Origin: Larix sibirica
Lineage: Eukaryota > Streptophyta > Pinopsida > Pinales > Pinaceae
NCBI GenBank assembly: GCA_004151065.3
Contig: NWUY0305006912.1
Location: 1 to 10,691 of the forward strand
DNA length: 10,691 nucleotides
Reading direction: 5' to 3'
The notes below the pieces were generated by a model, which was not told the origin of the DNA, did not search any database, and was given only the letters and a program-made list of their open reading frames with translations. Position numbers and translations under genes: made by a program. This document shows positions 1 to 6,603 of the stretch, one piece after another. Each line of letters begins with the position of its first letter. Within the stretch, counting starts at the first letter, position 1.

Positions 1-577
1 AGTCTTAGACTCTTCATTATATTTTCATTATGGAATGTTAATTTAGTTTGTCTTAAATATTTTGCAATTTCCAGCAGTGAATTTATTACAAAAATTGTAA
101 TATCCAAAATTGCATGAGTCTAAAATATCTTATTTCCAGACCTTATATTAAACTCTTTCATCATATCTGCTTTCTAAAAATTTAATTTCTTATTTTTGTT
201 TTAAATTTCTGCATTTCCAGCAAGTTATTTAGTTTAGAAATTTAAATTTTAAGAATTTCATTTGAGCATTTTAATTTCATTTTCACACCATACATCTACT
301 CAAACACTTTACAATTATCTAATCATCCCAAATCACATTGATATCAAACAAAACAGATTTATAACAAGTCTAAAAACTTCAATTGCACACTCACCTATAC
401 TAGACTTATACCTTGGATTGTACACTTTAACCTTACATTGATTAAACCAGATTACAAACCAAACCTGATCCAGGTCCGAATAATTCTTCACTTCTTACAC
501 GTAAAAACTTGGGCTTAAATTCACCTTAGGGATACCACCTTGTGCTAGAGAGGAGCTAGCCTAAAATGAGAGGAAGA
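1..577. other. AT-rich non-coding stretch, probable leader or LTR flank of the Gypsy-like element
   Basis: No open frame of useful length is present. The sequence is T-rich on the left, and the phrase TTTCCAGCA occurs twice (near 69 and 212). From about 290 it becomes A/C-rich. Because a decayed gag starts about 180 bases further on, this stretch is most simply the untranslated leader, and possibly part of the LTR, of the same element. I could not find an LTR end, a primer-binding site or a target-site duplication, so the boundary of the element is unknown. Confidence 0.35.
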
Positions 578-614
578 GCAACTCAGGTGACAGTGGGTAG
601 CCTTCCTGAGTTGC
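578..614. repeat. Perfect 10-bp inverted repeat (hairpin) before gag
   Basis: GCAACTCAGG at 578-587 is matched by its exact reverse complement CCTGAGTTGC at 605-614, with a 17-base loop. It lies in the probable leader of the Gypsy-like element, about 140 bases before the first gag methionine. A shorter pair (GCTAG 544-548 and CTAGC 556-560) sits just upstream. Leader hairpins in retroelements can serve packaging or translation, but no function is shown here. Confidence 0.5.
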
Positions 615-756
615 ACAAAATTAACACCTTGGTACTTGGGACTTTAAATCATATAGGGTGCTTGATTTACGATGCCATGGTGACTCAGTATCCATAAAAA
701 AGCTTTTCTAAACAACTCAACACATACCAACCCACAAAGCAGCATGTCATGGTTGG

Positions 757-1714
757 ATGAAATCTATAAGTATCTCAGTTTCACGAACATTTAATGGATA
801 TCCCCATGACATCCCAGAAAAATGCATAGACAAATTACCTACTTTCCAAGGTAACAATGACGTTCAAGCTAAGGGCCATTGGAAAGTCTTCATGAATCTG
901 ATCCAAATACATGGCGTTATACATCTTGATATCTTCATGAAGTCATTTGTCTTATCCCTTGAGGAGGATGCCATGGATTGATTCACAAGCTTACTTGAAA
1001 ACAGTCTTAGGAACAAGAATGAACTTGAGAAAGATTTCTTTGATAAATGGGGGGGGACAAAAGGACAACAAATACCTGTTAGTTGCCTTGACCCATGCAA
1101 AATGAAATGAAATGAAAATGAAACAAACGAGGAGTTCAACAAGAGGTTTCACAAAATTGTTCAAAGCTTACACACATATATTAAACCTCTTGATGTAGCA
1201 ATTTCATTTATTATCTAGAGTGATATGATGGAGATTTGGGCTTCCAACTTAGAGAAAAGGACCCTCAAAACTTTAGAGAGACCAAGGAATCAGCTATTAA
1301 AATAGAAAAAAACATGACAGCTTCTGGAAAATCGAATAAGCCTAGTTGTTCTCAATCCCACCCAAAAAATGAGACCCATCTAGAGAAGTCAATATAGTTG
1401 AGCCTGCTCCTAATCCCATCACTGCATTAACCAAAGTAATCAAAAGGATGGAAACTAGTTTTACCCAACAAGCCACTGCCATACAAAATCGATTGGTACA
1501 ACTAGAAAGAGCTCAGCAACATAGATATCCACCTCGGAGGAATGGTGGATGGGAGAGAAATAGAGGACCTCCAAGTCAAACTCAAAACCAAATCCAAGAA
1601 CTTCATGTGCTTTTCAATCCTGATAATGCGGTTGAACATGAAAGTTCTTCCTTAAAAATTCATTGTTTTTCAATCAAAATGGATGAATTGAATCTTTACA
1701 AAATCATATGTTGA
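757..1714 (+). pseudogene. Degenerate gag of a Ty3/Gypsy-like LTR retrotransposon
   Basis: Three frames taken in turn read as a plant retrotransposon capsid (Gag) protein. From 757 the first frame gives a PEKCIDKLPTFQGNND-like start of the core, then a segment with FMKSFVLSLEEDAMD. A TGA at 979-981 stands where the family normally has tryptophan (D-W-F). The same frame continues to EEFNKRFHKIVQSL, with further stops at 1108-1110 and 1216-1218. A second frame (about 1230-1394) gives GDLGFQLREK and KIEKNMTASGKSNK. It ends at TAG 1395-1397. A third frame (1448-1714) gives a glutamine-rich coiled segment followed by a basic RRNGGWERNRG stretch. No CCHC zinc knuckle, protease or reverse transcriptase was seen downstream. 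Several stops and at least two frame changes make it non-functional. The assignment to Gag is firm; Gypsy-type over other LTR families is likely from the capsid pattern. Confidence 0.75.
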
Positions 1715-2036
1715 AGATAAAATATCTTAGAGAACAGTACAATGTCTTGGCATACTTGACGAATGCACATCCCTTGCACACTCCTCTCCCCTCCACCTTG
1801 ACATTAGGAAATCCAACTATCATATCCTTCAAAAGAGACAAAAAATCCATAGTTCAGGTGATTGAATCTTTTGTGCCAAAGCTCACACAAATTGTCACTA
1901 CTAGTCAACAAGACTCTCTGCTTCATGGGATCTGCGAGCAATCTATAAAGTCCAAACTCTGTAACTCCTTTAGACAAAACTCGACCACAATCAGGGCTAT
2001 GACTCCTGATGATCACTTGCTAATCATTAAACTCAG
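1715..2036 (+). other. Unresolved stretch between gag and the inserted LTR
   Basis: One forward frame stays open across most of this stretch (about 1708-2073), but it begins at TTG rather than ATG and its translation matches nothing I recognise. It may be the decayed gag-pol junction of the element to its left, interrupted at 2037 by the start of the next LTR. The protease motif (D-T/S-G) is not visible. Confidence 0.3.
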
Positions 2037-2607
2037 TTTAATGTACCTAGGGAGGATAATATGGGGTACCTAGGGAGGTACCCAAGATGATAATAATATG
2101 TATTGGCCCATGTAGTGTGAAAATTAATAATTGTAATAAGGCTTACTAGAAGGTTCCGCCTACTACAACATTCTTTCTCTAGGAAGTACCTAGAAGGTTC
2201 CACCTACTAGAAAGTTCCTTCTCTGGAAAGTGCCTAGGAGGTTAGATAGAAATTATACAAAGAAGTAAAGCAAGGGAAGGGGACGTCTTATGAAGTATGT
2301 TGGATGTAATAGTTATAGCAAGCATGTAGCTTTTGGATTAATTCCTTCCAAAAGGAATAGTTAATGGTGTTACCCTACCCTAAGGGTTCTTTCCATATTC
2401 TTGTGTCCATTGACTCCATTCTCTTGTGGATGTATTTCTATTTATTTCTAAATATTGAGGGTTCTATCTTGTTTGTAATTACATTTTTTATTAAGGTACA
2501 CAACACTCAGCCCTACACTTCAAACTATTAGACAAGAAACTAAAAGCAGATGTTATTTGCAAGTTTATTTTTATATTATATCGTTAGATCTATTAAGTAA
2601 CATTACA
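2037..2607 (+). mobile_element. Complete LTR (5' LTR) of a second LTR retrotransposon
   Basis: The right end is CATTACA (2601-2607), two bases before a primer-binding site. The left end is TTTAATG (2037-2043), one base away from TGTAATG, the exact inverse of the right end. A related LTR in inverted orientation (ending at 3593) keeps the intact TGTAATG, so the left boundary is supported independently. The length is 571 bp. Inside lies a 44-bp tandem duplication (2146-2233) with GAAnnTTC boxes. A TATA-like ATTATACAAAG occurs near 2250. The LTR should carry the promoter and polyadenylation signals of the element. The flanks do not show a clear 5-bp target duplication. Confidence 0.8.
2146..2233 (+). 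repeat. 44-bp tandem duplication inside the LTR with heat-shock-element-like boxes
   Basis: Two adjacent 44-bp units, 2146-2189 and 2190-2233, both begin CTAGAAGGTTCC and are alike at roughly four of five positions. A third partial start (CTAGGAGGTT) follows at 2234. GAAnnTTC occurs at 2149-2156, 2193-2200 and 2210-2217. Another GAA at 2183-2185 is exactly 10 bases before the second box, which is the phasing of a gapped heat-shock element. The inverted LTR copy has only one version of this unit, with GAATATTC at 3436-3443. Binding by heat-shock factors is inference. Confidence 0.6.
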
Positions 2608-2609
2608 TT

Positions 2610-2621
2610 TGGTATCAGAGC
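2610..2621 (+). other. Primer-binding site for initiator tRNA-Met
   Basis: TGGTATCAGAGC starts two bases after the end of the LTR. It is complementary to the 3' end of plant initiator methionine tRNA, the usual primer for minus-strand DNA synthesis in plant Copia and many Gypsy elements. It fixes the orientation of the element as plus strand and identifies 2037-2607 as a 5' LTR. It does not by itself separate Copia from Gypsy. Confidence 0.9.
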
Positions 2622-2874
2622 CCTTTCCTAGCCAAAATGTGGGGAATATTTCTTTTATTTTTACAATTTTTTGGAGAAAAAAGAGGACGGCGGTTTTCAG
2701 ATCAATTTCTGAAACTTTATGTGAATAATTTGAAAAATCTAGTTACACCCAATTTCAAAAAAAAATTGTCAAAATCAGACTCCGAAAAGTAAAGTTATCA
2801 TTGATTTAAAAGCAGTTGTTTAGGAACTTCCCTAGTGACGACTATGCGAATTGCAGAAAGTGTATTTTACATAA
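2622..2874 (+). other. Retrotransposon leader after the primer-binding site
   Basis: This is untranslated-looking sequence with T- and A-runs and a GGAGAAAAAAGAGGACGGCGG patch near 2672, a texture typical of the leader between primer-binding site and gag in plant LTR elements. No open frame of note exists. An in-frame TAA at 2872-2874 closes it before the next open stretch. Confidence 0.45.
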
Positions 2875-3264
2875 AAATCTGATTGTCCTACTATTCAAGA
2901 ATACATTGCATATTATAAGCAAAATAAGTCACTTAAGAAAAGCTACATATACTCTAATTTAATAGCTGAAACAGTGATATGGGGTCAAACACGTTGCTTT
3001 AAGGAGTTATTAAGTCTTTGAGATAAAGAATACGAAAATGTATTTTTAGACTGGTGGTCTAGTGTTGTGAAAAGGGATAATGAGATCCATAAGGGTTTAT
3101 TTTCAGGTGACAAACCCCTATTACATGATTATGGATGTATTCAGCAAGAGAAAGCCGTTGTTTCTATAAACCCTAATATCAAACATAATTTCATAAACAT
3201 AACACAAAAGATCCACACAATAAACAATAAAATAATGGCACAATATTGTAGAGAATACCCTTAA
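2875..3264 (+). pseudogene. Unrecognised open stretch in the element body, one internal stop
   Basis: One frame is open from 2875 to the TAA at 3262-3264, broken only by a TGA at 3019-3021. Before the stop it reads IQEYIAYYKQNKSLKKSY and ETVIWGQTRCFKELL; after it come DWWSSVVKRDNEIHKG and LFSGDKPLLHDYGCIQQ. The composition, with charged and aromatic residues mixed, is more protein-like than most AT-rich frames here. Its position after the leader suggests the start of gag, but I do not recognise the family. There is no ATG at the start of the frame. The last part (beyond about 3165) overlaps, antisense, the weakly matching end of the inverted LTR, so the real coding remnant probably ends before that. 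Confidence 0.3.
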
Positions 3265-3593
3265 GGTAGGGCAACACGGTTAACTATTCCATAGGGAAGG
3301 AATCACTCCACAAGCCATATGCTTGCTATAACTATTACATACAATATCCTTCACAAGACATCTCATTCCATTGCTTCTATTTCTTTAAATAGTTTCTATC
3401 CAACCTTTTATGTACTTTCTAGAGAATGAAATTATGAATATTCTAGTAGGAAAAACCTTCTAGTAAGCCTTATTACAATTGTTGTTTTTCACACTACACG
3501 GACTTTATTTAAAAAAGATGGCCTCAATACATAGCATTATCCCCTTGGGTACCTCCCTACGTACCCGATATTATCCTCTCTAGATACATTACA
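3230..3593 (-). mobile_element. Truncated LTR of the same family, inverted relative to 2037-2607
   Basis: Read on the minus strand from 3593, this starts TGTAATG and follows the 2037-2607 LTR for about 360 bases, including the phrases GGATAATAT, GGGAGGTACCCAAG, TAATAAGGCTTACTAGAAGG, AATAGTTATAGCAAGCAT and CCCTACC. By eye the identity is about 80 percent. It differs by an extra segment of about 25-30 bp near 3510 and by having a single copy of the 44-bp unit. Weaker similarity continues to about 3165. No matching right end or primer-binding site was found on its lower-coordinate side, so it is truncated. Confidence 0.75.
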
Positions 3594-4315
3594 GAATTTG
3601 GGGTGTTGACTCTTGAAAAAGGAGCCATCTGCAAGAAAACTAAAAACTAAACAAACACCCAAGAGTATAAGAAAACATTTTTGAAGAGGTACTTGATAAC
3701 TCAACCCACAGTCAATTATGCCAGCTGAAATAAACTAAGGTTACTTGGCCTCGTGTTTGAATGTAGCAAACAATTCACAAAAGGCTGCATTTTATGTCCT
3801 AATGATATTGCAAGGTTTTCTTGCATGACAACAAATTATTTAGCCAAGAAAAATTGAGCACGGCAATTTCCTTGTACTATAACTATGCAGTTCAATATAG
3901 AACCTTTTGCCGATGCAATAATAATGAAAATGTACGTTGCCCACAGATAAACCATATCCGGCCCTTTTCATTGTTGTGATATCACTTGCTCTGAAACTTT
4001 GTGGGTTTTTAGATTTACTCTGATAGCACTTCATCTACAGGATACTTTTCACAACCCTATTCTATGGGATAGACTCTGCATATCTGCCTTCTGTATTAGT
4101 CCTTATAGTCTCCAGTTCCACCACTTTAAAATGTTCCTTTTAATCCTATGGCCATATACCTCACAGTGGACTGCTGTGACTGTGGACTCGCGTAATTAAT
4201 TGGATTCTGTAACCTTTACCTGTTTTCCAGATTTCATGTGTATTTTGTGACCCATTAAGCCAGAGCTACAGAAAGGTGCACATGCATCACATTACAGTGC
4301 ACAAATAGACAAACT
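3594..4315. other. Non-coding stretch, nothing recognised
   Basis: Short open frames exist on both strands (for example 3840-4034 minus and 3999-4199 plus), but none has a convincing start, composition or family pattern. No LTR end, tRNA or splice-bounded exon could be supported. If MED30 intron 1 extends leftward as proposed, this is intronic. Confidence 0.4.
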
Positions 4316-4477
4316 GTTGTGCAACCAATGGCATATATGATTTCCTTATTAAAAAGATATTTAAATCAGCATAGTCCTAACAGGGATGTTTGGCATTCCA
4401 CATATTGTTGTGCAACCAGTGATAATTAATAAGGGTTAGTTACATCAACATAACCCTAGCAGAGATGTTTGCAATTC
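4316..4477 (+). repeat. Imperfect tandem duplication (about 85 and 71 bp units)
   Basis: Unit 1 (4316-4400) and unit 2 (4407-4477) both begin GTTGTGCAACCA and end with a CAGGGATGTTT / CAGAGATGTTT block followed by GCATTC / CAATTC. Both include ATCA(G/A)CATA(G/A)(T/C)CCTA before that block. Unit 2 has lost part of the middle. GTTGTGCAAC is itself nearly self-complementary. Confidence 0.55.
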
Positions 4478-4492
4478 TAGAAGCCAGATGCT

Positions 4493-4500
4493 TATAAATA
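4493..4500 (+). promoter_or_regulatory. Isolated TATA box
   Basis: TATAAATA is a perfect plant TATA box on the plus strand, directly after the tandem duplication. No convincing gene follows: the open frames at 4600-4957 start at non-ATG codons and match no family. It may be the promoter of an unrecognised LTR or a chance match in AT-rich DNA. Confidence 0.25.
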
Positions 4501-4800
4501 GAACAGATTTTGCTTTGCCAAATATAGAGCCTTAAAGGAACCAACCTTCACTTTGGGAGAATCCCTTCGTAAAAGAAGCCAAGATTGACCCCATAAACTT
4601 TGTCATGCCTGGACTTGCTTGGGAAATTAATTTCTTCAAATAACTTTTTTTTACAAGATGCTTCCTATTATGATATTATCATTGTAGGGAAAGATGCTCT
4701 TCCCAATCCAGGAGTAAAACAATTAAATGCAGCCAACTTACAACACCCTAGAAAGATCCCTTCAACAGAGAAGCCAAAGGTGGGGTATATACTCTACCAA

Positions 4801-4950
4801 ATTCCCACAGGACCGGCACGAACCGCATGAAACGGCCCGCTTGCAATGGCGAGACAGCTCACTAGGGAAAAAACGTGTGTCTGGGGATGTTGAACCTTGG
4901 TGTGGGTATGAAACAACCCAGCATCACCAACAAACCAAGACCCAGTTGAC
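4801..4950. other. Small GC-richer island of unknown origin
   Basis: Composition changes sharply here, with CCGGCACGAACCGCATG and ACGGCCCGCTTGC among AT-rich surroundings, fading after about 4950. No open frame has a credible start. Such islands are common in the R/U5 part of plant LTRs and in ancient transposon fragments, but no LTR end or terminal repeat could be placed. Confidence 0.35.
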
Positions 4951-5587
4951 CCCTTAAATCACATTAAATTACTGTGTACACTATTCAGCTAGAAACTATC
5001 CATTCCTGTCTAATTTCCTTAGACACTTTGAAAGTCCAAAACGTCTAACAAATAGACTACTCCCTTTGAATATCATCTTGCGGGTTACTCTACTTGAAAG
5101 GGGAAAACAAGGGGAGAACAATTGTTTCAAGTTCTACTTGAAATCAGATTTATTAAGCTCCCGACAAATTGCTGTACTGTCTAAACACTTCCATGTTACT
5201 TTATAATGGACTGAATCATTTGCTCCTAAAGAAATGCCATTGGAGGCAATAATCAGAGGAGTAATCAACGTAGCAAATGGAATGCAATCACCTATGTATG
5301 ATTACGATGTAGCCGATAGCTTGAATTGGTATAAGCAAGTGGGTCCCTTCCCTTACCAAAGCCTTTCAGTTTTCTTCACTCTTTTCAGAATAGCAAGTGG
5401 ATGAATTCAACAGAAACCCATTTCTCAGTTTTGTATTTAAAATGAAAGTGAGTTACGAGAGAATGAAGCCCTTGTGATTATATATGAGAATGCCCATTAA
5501 ACCTGATCCCATGGCAATGGCATACATACAATTTCACATAATGGCGGCAGAGATATATGAATGAATGAGAATAAAAAAACTACTAAC
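4951..5587 (-). other. Probable 5' part of MED30 intron 1
   Basis: On the minus strand this follows the GTTAGT donor at 5587-5582. It has many stops in all frames and no recognisable MED30 second exon. I looked for codons of the conserved C-terminal part of plant MED30 (a helix with a LIDQLRDLI-like run and a WQSP-like end) here and further left, and saw none. The donor is visible; the absence of exon 2 is judged by eye. Confidence 0.55.
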
Positions 5588-5941
5588 CTGTTGAGAAGCC
5601 GCAGAAATGGCGGAAATTACAGCCCTAAGAGAGGTAACGGCCGTTTTGTAACGGAACCTGGCTTCTTCTAGTGCTCCTCCACCCACATCTTGCTCTCTGG
5701 ATGGTGGAGGGGTTGATGTTGGTGCATTAACAATGGAGGCATCTGGAGTGGAGTGGGAAATATTATTGTTATTGGGATTGATCGTGGTTGTCCACAAGGA
5801 AGGGTTGCAGAGCTCCTCGTTAATGGAGGCGAGAATTTGATGGGCTGCTTCTACTGTTGCTTCCAAATGCTTCTGCCCTTCCACTGCCAACTCCATCGGC
5901 TGTTGGATGAAGCTCCTACTTGCTGTCATTCTTTTCTCCAT
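5588..5941 (-). CDS. MED30: Mediator complex subunit 30, exon 1 (5' part of gene)
   Basis: This exon encodes the first 118 residues of a plant MED30-like protein, a head-associated subunit of Mediator, which bridges transcription factors and RNA polymerase II in the nucleus. A helix at residues 16-42 (with [20 protein letters not shown]) leads to ELCNPSLW at 43-50, a hallmark of the plant family as I know it. A low-complexity Asn/Ser/Thr/Pro linker (51-86) follows, then a glycine run and a second helix (89-116, [20 protein letters not shown]). The start is the first ATG after an in-frame TAA at 5998-5996; a second ATG lies at codon 5. The exon ends CAG|GTTAGT, a strong donor, after a complete codon (phase 0). 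Translation past it gives a hydrophobic tail that ends at 5534 and looks intronic. The remaining helical C-terminus of plant MED30 is missing, so this is a partial gene. Base composition is clearly richer in GC than the flanks, as expected for real coding sequence. Confidence 0.85.
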
Positions 5942-6023
5942 TTTGTTTCCTTCCCGGCAATCAAATTTGAACCTTTCCAAGCCAATCTCAATCGTTTAAA
6001 GGGTACAAACCCCTCAAATAAAT

Positions 6024-6089
6024 TTAAACTCTTGAAATCTTCTCCTTTATTTGATCCGACCCTTTAGCAGGCAGTTGGATCATATCCAT
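6024..6089 (-). CDS. Possible upstream ORF in the MED30 leader (21 codons)
   Basis: An ATG at 6089-6087 opens a 21-codon frame, MDMIQLPAKG followed by SDQIKEKISRV, ending TAA at 6026-6024. It is out of frame with the MED30 ATG and ends 82 bases before it. If transcription begins upstream of 6089 it would be met first by scanning ribosomes and could reduce MED30 translation. Whether it is inside the transcript is unknown. Confidence 0.3.
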   Translation of the reverse strand: MDMIQLPAKGSDQIKEKISRV

Positions 6090-6209
6090 ATCCAATTTCA
6101 GATCGAGCTCTTTTCTCCCAACTTGTTTGAACGGATTCACGGAACCACACGAACGCATCACATTGCCCATCACCGAGCAGGAATGAATGCAAAGAATTCA
6201 TAGCAAAGT

Positions 6210-6252
6210 CACTTAACTTGTGAACTCTATATTAATAGATACAAGTTAAGTG
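6210..6252. repeat. 12-bp perfect inverted repeat upstream of MED30
   Basis: CACTTAACTTGT (6210-6221) and its exact reverse complement ACAAGTTAAGTG (6241-6252) flank a 19-base AT-rich loop that contains the TATA-like sequence. It could be a paired factor-binding site, or the remains of a short transposon. Confidence 0.55.
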
Positions 6253-6260
6253 TTGTACAT

Positions 6261-6535
6261 GTAATAGATGCATCATTTATTAGATTCATTAATGTAGTAC
6301 ATTTGTCTTATTTTGGTCATCTTCATGCAATCTAGGAAAAGCATGGAGGCCAGTCCATCCCAAATTCTAGGATATAAATATGTATGGATGTAATTATAAA
6401 ATTCCTAAAAAAAAATTAAATTTACAACAATTTTTCAATTTTTTAAACTCTTGGTTCTTCAATTGGCATAGTACTTTTTTTTCTTATTACATGAGAATGG
6501 ATATAAAAGATTCAAGAAATAAAAACACATTACTT
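6261..6535. other. AT-rich upstream intergenic DNA
   Basis: No open frame or RNA gene is seen. A TATAAATA on the plus strand lies near 6372, without a recognisable gene downstream of it. Confidence 0.4.
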
Positions 6536-6603
6536 GCTTTTGATATCTAAAAAATCAAACCATTTTTTTGCTTTTGACATCTAAAAAATCAAACCATTTT
6601 TTT
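6536..6603 (+). repeat. 34-bp tandem duplication, two copies
   Basis: Units 6536-6569 and 6570-6603 each run from GCTTTTGA to CCATTTTTTT and differ at a single base (T at 6545, C at 6579). The near identity shows the duplication is recent compared with the decayed elements nearby. It is probably a slippage or unequal-exchange product. Confidence 0.85.

Larger units (their letters stand above)
5942..6260 (-). promoter_or_regulatory. MED30 5' UTR and probable core promoter
   Basis: Reading leftward toward the ATG, this holds moderately GC-rich sequence up to about 6200, then AT-rich DNA. A TATA-like ATTAATATAG (about 6237-6228, minus strand) is the best core-promoter candidate and would place transcription start near 6200. 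A small upstream ORF occurs within it. No transcript evidence is available, so the start site is inferred. Confidence 0.4.

Noticed and set aside
1102-1128. ATGAAATGAA simple repeat as a separate feature
   Set aside because: It falls inside the gag frame where related proteins have a Lys/Asn/Glu-rich run, so it is likely part of the decayed coding sequence with minor slippage.
3840-4199. Short frames on both strands near 3840-4199
   Set aside because: Too short, antisense to each other in part, and without recognised motifs; probably intronic chance frames.
4600-4957. Two overlapping plus-strand frames after the TATA box
   Set aside because: Neither shows a family pattern or convincing start; the first begins at TTG, and they shadow each other. 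The downstream one covers the GC-richer island, which is more likely repeat-derived.
5753-6067. 104-codon plus-strand frame overlapping the MED30 exon
   Set aside because: It is the antisense shadow of the MED30 exon and its leader, starts at a non-standard codon position for the region and matches nothing.
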